This document shows positions 17,495 through 26,384 of a DNA stretch of 64,000 nt, in pieces. Location of the stretch: the NCBI RefSeq assembly GCF_009906955.1, contig NZ_CP047656.1, positions 1,488,001 to 1,552,000 on the forward strand. Direction: 5' to 3'. The position numbers and the translations under genes are program-made. How positions within the stretch are numbered: position 1 is the first letter of the stretch; the number at the start of each line of letters is the position of its first letter. Source of the stretch: Paraglaciecola mesophila. GTDB lineage: Bacteria > Pseudomonadota > Gammaproteobacteria > Enterobacterales > Alteromonadaceae. The notes below the pieces were generated by a model. It worked only from the letters and a program-made list of their open reading frames with translations, ran no database searches and was not told the DNA's origin.

Positions 17495-19372
17495 GTGCAA
17501 CCACTTAAAAACACTTTAAAACTTAGTATCTTATCTATGGCTGTCGTTTTTGGCTTAGCTGGCTGTGCGCTTGACGGCGATGATGGTCAAGACGGTGCCA
17601 CAGGTGCTGCTGGCATTGACGGTACAGACGGAGCTGATGGTGTCGATGGTCAAAGCCTGCCACGAGATTTAAACATTGAGGTGGTTGGCCGCTTTACCGC
17701 CGGAGGCATCGAAGTCTTTGGTAAAAGTGCTGCTGAAATAGTGCAATTTCACCAAGCCTCAAACACCGCTTTCGCTATAAATTCAGCTGAAAACCAAATC
17801 GAAGTCATAGACTTATCTGGGTTAACAAGCGCGGCTGTGGCAAACCCTTTTTCTGACGCCAGTTTGCAATCCAATGCATTCACTTTTGCCGACAGCGTAA
17901 CCGTAAAAGACGAAGCAAATGCAGATCAAACCATCTCCTTAGGTGCGGCTAATTCGATTGCTATCAATGGTGACATACTGGCAATTGCAGTAGAAGCAAG
18001 CATAAAAACAAGCCCAGGAGCGGTCTTGTTTTACAGTTTAGATGCAACAGGTCAAGGCACCTTCATCAAGGCAGTTGCAGCAGGTGCATTACCCGATATG
18101 GTCGCGTTTAACCCTGATGGCACTAACGTATTGGTGGCGAATGAAGGTGAACCAGACACAGATTATACAGTCGACCCAGAAGGCAGTGTTTCCATGATCA
18201 CCATCACAGATGGGATTCCTGCTGACACAGCGCAGACTATCAACTTCACCACTGACATGACATTTTCAAGTGACACGCTTGATGAGGAAGACTTCGATAC
18301 TGACGCAAAACGAATGGCTTTACTTAAAGCGTCTGGCGTAAAATTTGCCGGTCCAACTGGCATGACTGTCGCCCAGGAGTTAGAGCCTGAATACATCACC
18401 TACGCAGCAGACGGTAAAACCGCTTATGTTTCTCTTCAAGAAAGCAACGCAATTGGTATCCTAGACTTAGAAGAAATGACCATTGAAGTGCGCGCACTTG
18501 GCTTTAAAGACTGGAGTAGTTTCGAGTTAGATTTTACCAATGAGGACGAACTACCTCACTTTGATAGTGTTGACGGCTTATACGGCATGTATCAACCAGA
18601 TACGATTACCTCGTACCAATACAATGGCGCCACATTTATTTTGTCAGCCAATGAAGGCGACTCTCGCGACTATGATGCATATTCAGAAGAAGTTCGAGTA
18701 GAAGACATAATCGATGAAGACGAGTTGAATATGAGTTTGTCACCAAGCTTGCAAACCGCATACGATTTGAGCGGCGGTGACGACGGCTTAGGGCGGCTAA
18801 AAGTCACGACAGCCTTAGGTGATGCTGATGAAAATGGTGAATTTGAAGCCTTGTATGCATACGGAGCCCGCTCATTTTCGATTTGGGATCAAAATATAAA
18901 CCTAGTTTATGATTCAGGCGATGATTTCGGTAAAATCTCAGCGGCTATTTTAGGTAATGACTTCAACAGCGCCCACACGGAAAATAAAGGTGATAACCGC
19001 TCGGATGACAAAGGTGGCGAGCCAGAAGCGATAGCTGTGGGCGAAATTGAAGGTCGTACCTATGCATTTATTGCCCAAGAACGTTCAGGTGACTTGTTTA
19101 CTTACGATGTTACCAATCCATTCAATGTTGCTTATGTTGCACACTATAACAACCGTGACTTTAGTACTGATTTCGAATTAGATGATGATTTGGATAACCC
19201 CTGTGACGAAGCCGAAGGAATGGATTGTAGCGAAGTCGCTATCTCGGGTGACTTAGGCCCAGAAAGCATTAAGTTTGTTGCCCCCAGTGACAGCCCAAAT
19301 GGAAACGCGCTACTTATTATCGGTAATGAAGTAAGTGGTACAGTCACTATTTACCAAGTCACTGAAAAGTAG
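17495..19372 (+). CDS. Choice-of-anchor I lipoprotein with collagen-like N-terminus
   Basis: 625 residues starting with GTG (AAAAGGA eight bases before). A lipoprotein signal ends in the lipobox LAGC (Cys24). It is followed by a Gly-Xaa-Xaa collagen-like run at about residues 28-52 rich in DG (DGDDGQDGATGAAGIDGTDG). The rest is an acidic beta-propeller-like domain with VANEGEPDTDY, QESNAIGILDLE, SANEGDSRDY and EPEAIAVGEIEGRTYAFI, as in choice-of-anchor I/alkaline-phosphatase-associated proteins. It is probably anchored in the outer membrane, with a surface or periplasmic role; enzymatic activity cannot be claimed. Single-gene unit ended by a strong hairpin. Confidence 0.82.
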   Translation: MQPLKNTLKLSILSMAVVFGLAGCALDGDDGQDGATGAAGIDGTDGADGVDGQSLPRDLNIEVVGRFTAGGIEVFGKSAAEIVQFHQASNTAFAINSAENQIEVIDLSGLTSAAVANPFSDASLQSNAFTFADSVTVKDEANADQTISLGAANSIAINGDILAIAVEASIKTSPGAVLFYSLDATGQGTFIKAVAAGALPDMVAFNPDGTNVLVANEGEPDTDYTVDPEGSVSMITITDGIPADTAQTINFTTDMTFSSDTLDEEDFDTDAKRMALLKASGVKFAGPTGMTVAQELEPEYITYAADGKTAYVSLQESNAIGILDLEEMTIEVRALGFKDWSSFELDFTNEDELPHFDSVDGLYGMYQPDTITSYQYNGATFILSANEGDSRDYDAYSEEVRVEDIIDEDELNMSLSPSLQTAYDLSGGDDGLGRLKVTTALGDADENGEFEALYAYGARSFSIWDQNINLVYDSGDDFGKISAAILGNDFNSAHTENKGDNRSDDKGGEPEAIAVGEIEGRTYAFIAQERSGDLFTYDVTNPFNVAYVAHYNNRDFSTDFELDDDLDNPCDEAEGMDCSEVAISGDLGPESIKFVAPSDSPNGNALLIIGNEVSGTVTIYQVTEK

Positions 19373-19405
19373 CAAAACATAATCGCTACCGAAAACGTTA
19401 AAGAC

Positions 19406-19432
19406 GCGCCTTTGCAGTATATGCAAAGGCGC
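19406..19432. terminator. Bidirectional hairpin terminator
   Basis: Perfect 11-bp stem GCGCCTTTGCA / TGCAAAGGCGC with a 5-nt loop, between two convergent genes (lipoprotein on plus, antiporter on minus). TTTCG follows on the plus strand. The T-run is short on both sides. Confidence 0.7.
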
Positions 19433-19461
19433 TTTCGTATCATCCTTTCATTGTGCTTTGA

Positions 19462-20745
19462 CTAAGCGCGTGCCTGTGCAGCTGCGATACTCTTTTTGAT
19501 CAGCGGAGAAATCGTTAAACCTTGTACCACAATAGAAAATATCACCACGATATACGTCACAATAACCATTAAATTATGTAAATTGTGACCATTTGCTAAC
19601 ATAGTATCGTTAGGAATAGACGCCGCCATCGCTAACGCTAAACCGCCTCGCAAGCCACCCCACGTCAAAATGCGCACTGAATTTAAGTCGTAGCGCCTAA
19701 ATTGTTTAAACACCAAGTACGGGGCACCTACACTGACAAAGCGTGCGAATAACACGGCGGGGATCATACAAAGGCCAATCAATATTTCATCTAAAGACAG
19801 ACGCATACTGACAATCAACATGCCGATCAGTAAGAACAGCAAAGCATTTAGGAAGGTATCTGTGGCATGCCAGAAGTTCTTAATAAATCGGATACTAGAA
19901 ATTCGCGCTAAAGGCGCACCTTTTGAGCGTGTTACGTTGCCAATAAATATGCCGCACATCACCATCGCCAGTGCGCCTGACACATGCAATGCAATCGCAA
20001 GGGCATAACCGGCAGACGGTATAGCTAATGTCACCAATAAACGTACATTAAAGTCCGGACTTTTAACGATAAGAAAATGTGCAACCACGGCTAGTACTAA
20101 TCCGAATACGATCCCACCCACGGCTTCCGATAAAAACAGCTCTGCAACACTGCTAACTGTCGGTTCAACACCGCTAAATGCGACAGCAAACAAAGTAGAG
20201 AATATAACCAAGCCTACCCCGTCATTGAACAAAGACTCTCCTTCGACTTGAATCGAAATATTTTTAGGTGCCTGCATTTGCTTAATGATCGCGAGCACTG
20301 CGATGGGGTCTGTAGGGCTGATAAGCGCACCAAACAACAAGCAGTAAATAAAGGGCACATCCCATCCAAATTGTCCCAAAATAAATGAGCTTAAGTAGCC
20401 CACTATCACGGTCGACACTACCGTGGAAAAAAGCACTAAAGTCGTTATTTCCCATCTCTGGCGGCGTAAAGCACGTAAATCTATCTCCATCGCCCCTGCA
20501 AAAAGTAAAAATCCCAACATGCCATTAAGCAAAATTTGATTAAAATTCAAATCACTTACCACATTGATCAGTGACTGAGCTGATTCATCTCCCAGTAGTT
20601 TAACGGCTAAAATCAGCAACAATGAAATCGCTACAGAGCCAGTGGTAATAGCAATGGTCGTTTGCAGTTTAAGTACAAATTGATTGGTAAACGCGATAAG
20701 GACAGCCAGTGCCCCTAAAAAACAAATGAGATTCCAAGCGTCCAT
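19462..20745 (-). CDS. CPA1-family Na+/H+ antiporter (NhaP-like)
   Basis: 427 residues with about 12 membrane segments and no large cytoplasmic tail. Family motifs: FAGAMEIDLRALRRQRWEI in the third-fourth segments, GALISPTDPIAVLAI (the SPTDP/ND transport motif) and VEGESLFNDGVGLVIFS, plus TWGGLRGGLALAMAASIP near the end. Exchanges sodium (or potassium/lithium) for protons across the inner membrane, expected for a marine bacterium. The start MDAWNLICFLG directly enters the first helix. It is monocistronic; ion preference is not readable. Confidence 0.9.
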   Translation of the reverse strand: MDAWNLICFLGALAVLIAFTNQFVLKLQTTIAITTGSVAISLLLILAVKLLGDESAQSLINVVSDLNFNQILLNGMLGFLLFAGAMEIDLRALRRQRWEITTLVLFSTVVSTVIVGYLSSFILGQFGWDVPFIYCLLFGALISPTDPIAVLAIIKQMQAPKNISIQVEGESLFNDGVGLVIFSTLFAVAFSGVEPTVSSVAELFLSEAVGGIVFGLVLAVVAHFLIVKSPDFNVRLLVTLAIPSAGYALAIALHVSGALAMVMCGIFIGNVTRSKGAPLARISSIRFIKNFWHATDTFLNALLFLLIGMLIVSMRLSLDEILIGLCMIPAVLFARFVSVGAPYLVFKQFRRYDLNSVRILTWGGLRGGLALAMAASIPNDTMLANGHNLHNLMVIVTYIVVIFSIVVQGLTISPLIKKSIAAAQARA

Positions 20746-21293
20746 GGACGTTCCTATAGATTAATGGGTGATGAAATAATGTTGTCGTGTCGTGGCAGAA
20801 GCGCCAAGGAGAAAACCGAAGTACACTGGTCGCATCTGCTCAGATTCAACGTAACAATTAGGTATTAATTTGACGCGGGAATAATACCCCATGCCATTTA
20901 ATACGCCTGTTAACATTGATGCGCAAAGTGTTATGGAATGTAACGTTGATAACTTGTACTCGCACAGGCATGAGAAAAATATTTAGAAGTAGATGGGTAA
21001 AAACATTTACCCCTCATTCAGCGCAGTAAACTTTTAGCCAAATTGAAGCAGGTGAATGAATAGCTTAATTAATGAGCGATAAGTACGCTACAGGTGCGAG
21101 CGAAAATGCGTAGTGATTTCACGCTTAGGCGCAGGTTAAACACGAAGGCCTGCCAAAGACCATAGGGCGAATTTGTTAAATTATTTGATAACCTTAACGA
21201 TTGTTAGTTTTTCTGTGTCAGACGCTGTTTGTAGAGTGCTTCACTTATCTCGCTAACTAAACTTGCTATTTTCCCCCAGACAGTTAGTATTTT
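20746..21293. other. Gene-free region between antiporter and metT
   Basis: 548 bp with no credible gene. A hairpin GGGTAAA-AACA-TTTACCC lies at 20995-21012 without a T-run. It should contain the antiporter promoter on the left; nothing else recognisable until the met boxes at 21294. Confidence 0.4.
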
Positions 21294-21309
21294 GGACGTC
21301 TAAACGTCT
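21294..21309. promoter_or_regulatory. Two tandem MetJ operator boxes
   Basis: GGACGTCT and AAACGTCT are contiguous 8-mers, each matching the MetJ met-box consensus AGACGTCT at 7 of 8 positions. They lie immediately upstream of, and probably overlap, the promoter (TTGGAC at 21292, TAAAAT at 21314) of an NhaC-family transporter, exactly the setting described for MetJ-repressed methionine transporters in Shewanella relatives. Confidence 0.8.
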
Positions 21310-21320
21310 ATGGTAAAATT

Positions 21321-22652
21321 ATGCAACCTCCTTCACCTTCGTCAAACCCTTATTCGACTACCGCTAAACTGGCGCTGTTGCCACTGCTTACCTTCTTGGT
21401 ACTGTTTTTGGGTGTCGGCTTTTATTATCAGGCGCAAGGCGTGGAGTATGCTTTTTATCAGTTGCCCTCACCTTCCGCTTTGCTGCCTGCGGTGATACTT
21501 GCCGTATTGCTGTCAAAGGAAACCCTTACCCAAACCATGGCTCGATATATCGAAGGTGCGGGTCACAGCAATATAATAACCATGTGTTTTATTTACTTAT
21601 TAGCCGGCGCTTTCTCCGCCGTGGCTAAAGCCACTGGGGGAGTCGACGCAACAGTAAGCTTAGGGCTAAGCATTATTCCTGCCCAATTTATCTTGCCGGG
21701 GTTGTTTTTAATCGCGGGGTTTATCGCCACCGCCATGGGCACATCAATGGGCACCCTTGCTGCGCTCGGCCCGGTGGGGTTAGGCGTGGCCCAAGCCACA
21801 GGAATTGAACCCGCATTAGTGGCAGGCGTCTTGGTCAGCGGAGCCATATTTGGTGATAACTTATCGATCATTTCTGACACCACCATTGCGGCAACGCGCA
21901 CTCAAGGCTGTGAAATGCGTGACAAATTTAAGGCTAACTTACACCTAGCATTACCCGCAGCACTCATCGTTATTGTATTGCTAATTACGCTAGGTGAAAC
22001 AGGTGAAGCGAATATCCCCCAAGGCACCAATGCCTGGCTAGCCCTGCCTTATTTATTAATTTTGGTGTTAGCGGTTTCTGGTGTGAATGTGTTTGCAGTA
22101 TTGGTGATCGGCATATTAACTAGCGCCATTATAGGTATAAGTATGACTGAATATGAGTTGGCCTCAGTCGGCCAAGATATTTACAGCGGATTTGGTCAGA
22201 TGCAGGAAATTATGATTTTATCGCTGATGCTCGGCGGATTATCTGAACTCATGCGCCAACAAGGGGGCATAGATTTTTTACTTGCGTCGATCAGCAAGCT
22301 GATTCGCACTTTGGCGTTGCCAATTAAAATAGGTAACTCATTGGGTATCGCCGTGCTTATTAGTGCGTTAAACGTGTGCATTGCCAATAACACCGTATCG
22401 ATTATCGTTGCAGGCAGCACAGCAAAAGCCCTCGCCGAGCAAGGAGGTATTGAGCCTAAGCGCAGTGCCAGCTTGCTTGATATTTTTGCTTGTGTGGTAC
22501 AGGGGCTAATCCCTTATGGTGGTCAGTTGCTTATTATTGGCGCTACGTTCTCGCTCTCGCCAGTAGATGTTATACCTTACTCGTTTTACTGCTTTATTCT
22601 TGCGGGGGTGACCTTATTAAGCTTTGTCTGGCGCGCCAAGAAAGAACGCTAA
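21321..22652 (+). CDS. metT: NhaC-family transporter, probable methionine transporter MetT
   Basis: 443 residues, about 11-12 membrane helices, NhaC superfamily: GHSNIITMCFIYLLAGAFSA, TAMGTSMGTLAALGPVGLG, GAIFGDNLSIISDTTIAATR and NVCIANNTVSIIVAG. By sequence alone it would be called Na+/H+ antiporter NhaC. Two MetJ boxes directly upstream point to MetT, a methionine importer reconstructed in Alteromonadales and Vibrio. The ATG at 21321 has no clear Shine-Dalgarno and lies very close to the predicted -10, so the mRNA leader may be almost absent. A stop codon 36 bp upstream rules out a longer start. Confidence 0.8.
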   Translation: MQPPSPSSNPYSTTAKLALLPLLTFLVLFLGVGFYYQAQGVEYAFYQLPSPSALLPAVILAVLLSKETLTQTMARYIEGAGHSNIITMCFIYLLAGAFSAVAKATGGVDATVSLGLSIIPAQFILPGLFLIAGFIATAMGTSMGTLAALGPVGLGVAQATGIEPALVAGVLVSGAIFGDNLSIISDTTIAATRTQGCEMRDKFKANLHLALPAALIVIVLLITLGETGEANIPQGTNAWLALPYLLILVLAVSGVNVFAVLVIGILTSAIIGISMTEYELASVGQDIYSGFGQMQEIMILSLMLGGLSELMRQQGGIDFLLASISKLIRTLALPIKIGNSLGIAVLISALNVCIANNTVSIIVAGSTAKALAEQGGIEPKRSASLLDIFACVVQGLIPYGGQLLIIGATFSLSPVDVIPYSFYCFILAGVTLLSFVWRAKKER

Positions 22653-22672
22653 GCGATAGAAATAGAGCAATG

Positions 22673-22716
22673 CGCAGATGTTAGTGCATTTATGGTCGTA
22701 ACATCTGCGGCTTTTT
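22673..22716 (+). terminator. Rho-independent terminator of metT
   Basis: CGCAGATGTTA (22673-22683) pairs with TAACATCTGCG (22699-22709), an 11-bp perfect stem, followed by GCTTTTTCTC. Confidence 0.8.
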
Positions 22717-22861
22717 CTCATAAAAATAAAGTAGTTTTCGTTTATTTAACCTGAGTTCTGGATAAGAAGTGTCGCTCCAATGGGTTTTAAGGTCATAATT
22801 CAATATTTTACGCATTTATACCCAAGTTTTTTTACTCTAAAACTTACTCGGTGACGAAATT

Positions 22862-22937
22862 TTTCGTGCATAGCAAGGCGGATTGGCGTACGTAATAACG
22901 TGTTATTGCTAGACAATCCAACGCAGCTAGGCACAAA
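22862..22937. repeat. Imperfect palindromic intergenic element
   Basis: The outer arms TTTCGTGCATAGCAAGGCGGATTG-like and CAATCCAACGCAGCTAGGCACAAA-like sequences are near inverted copies, with an inner AATAAC-GT-GTTATT palindrome. Such ~75-bp fold-back elements are typical of REP/MITE-like intergenic repeats. Only this copy is seen in the window. It lies between metT and the amylase stop. Confidence 0.5.
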
Positions 22938-22977
22938 AAGGGCGTTATCGAGAGGCTCGGCTTATCCAGTATTCAGG

Positions 22978-24759
22978 TTATTTAGCTTGATACAAAGCAA
23001 AACTCAGTGCCGGTACCGTTACTGTTATCAGCTCATCGCTAAGGTTAAACCCAGTCGCTTCAACAAGCCCTTCATAATCTTTTGATTGCGCTGGTATTGT
23101 CATGCTAGCGACTTCAGTTCCGGCATTAAACACCGCCAAATACTCTTTGCCTTGAGGCAAAGTTCGCGCAAACGCAAACATCATAGAATCCTCATTAAAG
23201 TAACGGCTTTTGTACTGGCCCCTGCGCAAAGCGTGATGATCATGTCGTAATTGCGCTAATTCCTTCAACGCCAAATAGATGGGATGAGTACTGTCAAAAT
23301 TATCGTCTGCAGTGCTCGCGTTACTACCTAGTAATGGATTGTCGTTGTCACTGACCACCAAAGAAGGGAACATATCTTGTCTGGCGTTTACGTCGTTACC
23401 GTCACCGGTAAACCCCTGCTCGTCGCCGTAGTACACAACAGGTATGCCGCGAGATAAATACATAAACGCATGAGATAAAATACTGCGATTCAGTTTTTCC
23501 GCGTTGCTAGCATTTGGTACCCCTTGTTCAATGAAATAACCTGTGCGGCCCATATCGTGATTACCTAAAAAAGTCATCAGCATATCGGCCTGACTATCTT
23601 CATCTGTATATAAATCGTCTTGAGAAAATAAGGCTTTGATAACCAGAGGGCTTTGTTTGCGATAGAAGACATCTGCAGCAGCTTGCTGAAAGCCGAAGTC
23701 CAACACCGATGGCAATTTACCTTCGGTAGTAAAGCGGCTTAGTTGTGCTGGGTCTGGGTCATAGACTTCACCGAAAATATGAAAATTAGGTATGCCCTGC
23801 TGCTGTGCATAAGTCATTATCGATGGGCTAAAAGTTTGCCAAAATGGCAAACGAACGTGGCGCACTGTATCAATTCTAAAACCGTCAGGTTTAAATTCTT
23901 TGATCAAATTTTTGTAGATTTCAATCATGCCCTGCAATACTTTAGGGTTTTCTGTATCTAAATCATCGAGTCCATTGAAATCACCGTTAAGAGAGCTCTC
24001 ACCCTCGAATGTGGTATCGCCTTGGTTATGGTAATACTGAGGATCATTCAACCAAGCGGGTACTTTTACCGTTTGCTCGTTAAGCGTTACAAAAGGGGTA
24101 TAATCGTCTCCCTTAGCTTGTTGCTCTATAGACTGATATACGCAGTGGTTATCCCCCTTGAAATCCCCATTAGCATGATGACACTCTTCATACTTCACCA
24201 CGTCTGCGGTGTGATTAGTAATGATATCGAAAAAGACTTTAATGCCTTTTTTGTGCGCTGCTGCTATTAAGCTTTTAAGGTCATCGTTTGAGCCAAAATG
24301 CGGGTCAATTTCTGTGAAATCTACGATCCAATAACCATGATGTGCAACGCCATCACGTTGAACCGCTTTATTGCGCAATATAGGTGTCATCCAAATGGCA
24401 GTGATCCCCATACCTTGCAGATATTCAAGTTTCTGCTCGATACCCTTCATATCACCACCGTGAAAGCCTCGGTTTGATGTTGCATCGAAGCCGCCAGCAG
24501 ATATACCACCGTTTTTATCACCACTATCATTGCTCAGGTCGGCGTTATTAAACCTATCCGGCATCACGAAATAAAAAACGTCGTCGCGCACATCACGCAA
24601 TAAATAGTTATCGTTTGGTAGTGTGTTATTCGCTGCATCAGCGTCCATGACAGTGCTGGTGCTTTGTGCCGTGTGTTGCTTTTCCTGATTTTGAGCTGTA
24701 TCACAACCTACAATTACGCCACTAAGAGAAATAAGTAATAATGCTCTAAGCAATATCAT
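22978..24759 (-). CDS. Alpha-amylase lipoprotein (GH13)
   Basis: 593 residues. A lipoprotein signal MILLRALLLISLSGVIVGC puts Cys19 as the lipidation site. GH13 regions are all visible: IKVFFDIITNHTADVV, DGFRIDTVRHVRLPFW (nucleophile Asp), FHIFGEVYDPDP (acid/base Glu) and TFLGNHDMGRTGYF (third carboxylate). A C-terminal beta domain closes the protein. It should hydrolyse alpha-1,4-glucans at the cell surface or in the periplasm. Its start overlaps the stop of the GlcG-like gene (ATGA), so the two are coupled, though a functional link is not obvious. Confidence 0.92.
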   Translation of the reverse strand: MILLRALLLISLSGVIVGCDTAQNQEKQHTAQSTSTVMDADAANNTLPNDNYLLRDVRDDVFYFVMPDRFNNADLSNDSGDKNGGISAGGFDATSNRGFHGGDMKGIEQKLEYLQGMGITAIWMTPILRNKAVQRDGVAHHGYWIVDFTEIDPHFGSNDDLKSLIAAAHKKGIKVFFDIITNHTADVVKYEECHHANGDFKGDNHCVYQSIEQQAKGDDYTPFVTLNEQTVKVPAWLNDPQYYHNQGDTTFEGESSLNGDFNGLDDLDTENPKVLQGMIEIYKNLIKEFKPDGFRIDTVRHVRLPFWQTFSPSIMTYAQQQGIPNFHIFGEVYDPDPAQLSRFTTEGKLPSVLDFGFQQAAADVFYRKQSPLVIKALFSQDDLYTDEDSQADMLMTFLGNHDMGRTGYFIEQGVPNASNAEKLNRSILSHAFMYLSRGIPVVYYGDEQGFTGDGNDVNARQDMFPSLVVSDNDNPLLGSNASTADDNFDSTHPIYLALKELAQLRHDHHALRRGQYKSRYFNEDSMMFAFARTLPQGKEYLAVFNAGTEVASMTIPAQSKDYEGLVEATGFNLSDELITVTVPALSFALYQAK

Positions 24760-25181
24760 GCTGCGGTCTCCTGCATCTTACTCTTTGTAGCTAACCCACA
24801 TTCTGCGATTGCCGCTATTCCCAAGGCTTCATCTTCCATTTCGCTCAAACCGCTGACACCGATTGCCCCCACACACCGTGCATCCATAAATACCGGCACA
24901 CCACCCGCGATCCCGGTAAATTTAGCATCGTTCCAATAGCCCATGTCTTTATGGGTTTCTTGCGCCCAACTGGCTAGTTGGCGCGTTGTTTGTCTCTCTC
25001 GTGCAGCAGTGTACGCTTTGGTTTGCGCCAAGACCCCAGCTTGCAAGCTTGCATCGTCCATTCGCTTGAAACACAACAGCTCACCGTGACTATCGGTGAC
25101 ACAAATAGCAATGTGTTGATTGTTCGCACGCGCCGCTGTTATGGCTGCTTGTATTATGTTTGTTGCTGTATCTAAATCCAT
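24756..25181 (-). CDS. GlcG/HbpS-like protein (DUF336)
   Basis: 141 residues, cytoplasmic, with the GlcG/DUF336 pattern: ICVTDSHGELLCFKRMDDAS, then FTGIAGGVPVFMDARCVGAIGVSG. Related proteins bind heme or cobalamin (HbpS, PduO C-terminal domain) or accompany glycolate oxidase (GlcG). The partner here is an amylase, which tells nothing about the ligand. Overlaps the amylase start by 4 bp. Confidence 0.82.
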   Translation of the reverse strand: MDLDTATNIIQAAITAARANNQHIAICVTDSHGELLCFKRMDDASLQAGVLAQTKAYTAARERQTTRQLASWAQETHKDMGYWNDAKFTGIAGGVPVFMDARCVGAIGVSGLSEMEDEALGIAAIAECGLATKSKMQETAA

Positions 25182-25258
25182 TGAATATCCCGTTGGTTTT
25201 TATTCGCTGTTAATTGCTGCTATCCAATGCCATATGATAATGAATAAGCCCAAATCGA

Positions 25259-26236
25259 TTAAGGTAACGCGTAGCCTTTGGCACTTTCATACAAGGCATA
25301 CCAATGCTCGCGATTGAGTTGGATATTCATTGCTTGGCAAGACGCGGCGATACGAGCGCAATCTGTGGTGCCGATAACCGGTTGCAGCTGCGCTGGGTGA
25401 CGTAACAACCAAGCCAGTACAATGGCCTCAGGGCTCGTTTGGTATAGTGAGGCGAGCTTCGCTACCAATTGACTGGTACGCTGCACGGCTTCTGGTTGGT
25501 CACTAACATCTCGTCCTGAATAAAGGCCTTGGGCTAAGCTGCCCCAGCTTTGTAGTTGGATTTTTTCTTGTCGGCAATACTCCATCGTACCCGCGGTAAA
25601 ATTGATGTCACGGCCATCTGCGTTACCTGCGTATACACCTTCATCAATCCAGTGTTGCTTGAGTAAACTGGCTTCAATTTGATTGGCCACTAGTGGCTCG
25701 TCTAATGCTTTTTGCAAAAAGCTAATTTGGTGATGTTGCATATTCGACACGGCGAAATGGTGTACCTTTCCCTCGCGCTTCAATGCTCTAAACGCACTCG
25801 CAATGTCTTCAGGTTGCATCAATGGATCTGGTCGATGGAGCATCAAAACATCTAAATAATCCGTATTTAGCCTTTGTAAACTGCCTTCAACCGAGGCTTT
25901 TATCCACTCACTTGATAGGTCATAACGCTTTGGGCCTTTATCATCTGCAAACCGAATACCGCATTTTGATTGAATGTAAATCTGTTTGCGCAACTGTGGA
26001 CGCTCGCTTAATACCTTACCGAACACTTGCTCAGCTTTGCCGTGCGTATAAATATCCGCATGGTCAAAAAAGTTTATTCCTGATTCTAGTGCGGTATTCA
26101 CGCAGTCGTTGGCCTGCTCAATGTGCGATTGAGTAATGGGCGCATCACTCCAATCGCCCCCGAGCCCCATACAGCCATATGCAAGTGAACTAACGTTCGG
26201 TAAGTAGTTAGCAAGAGGTAGCGAAGAATAAGTCAT
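25259..26236 (-). CDS. Aldo/keto reductase (YdhF-like)
   Basis: 325 residues from the ATG at 26236, chosen because MTYSSLPLANYLPNVSSLAY fits the family N-terminus; an open extension of 28 codons upstream looks non-coding. Aldo/keto reductase features: GINFFDHADIYTHGKAE (Asp/Tyr catalytic pair), QSKCGIRF, DYLDVLMLHRPDPLM and VIGTTDCARI for NADPH binding. Reduces carbonyl compounds; natural substrate unknown. Divergent from a LysR regulator 148 bp away, its likely controller. Confidence 0.88.
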   Translation of the reverse strand: MTYSSLPLANYLPNVSSLAYGCMGLGGDWSDAPITQSHIEQANDCVNTALESGINFFDHADIYTHGKAEQVFGKVLSERPQLRKQIYIQSKCGIRFADDKGPKRYDLSSEWIKASVEGSLQRLNTDYLDVLMLHRPDPLMQPEDIASAFRALKREGKVHHFAVSNMQHHQISFLQKALDEPLVANQIEASLLKQHWIDEGVYAGNADGRDINFTAGTMEYCRQEKIQLQSWGSLAQGLYSGRDVSDQPEAVQRTSQLVAKLASLYQTSPEAIVLAWLLRHPAQLQPVIGTTDCARIAASCQAMNIQLNREHWYALYESAKGYALP

Positions 26237-26384
26237 AACGAGCCTGTTTATAGCAATCTGATAGATGAACACAGTGTAGTGACTTAACCGCAAAGCAAAA
26301 GAGCAAGTTACTGAAAACATTGTTTGATATAACGAATAATGCGAGGCTAAAATACGTTATTGTTTTTCAGCCTGAACAAGTGTT

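Noticed and set aside
26237..26320. Longer N-terminus for the aldo/keto reductase
   Set aside because: The added 28 residues do not fit the family and overlap the divergent promoter region.
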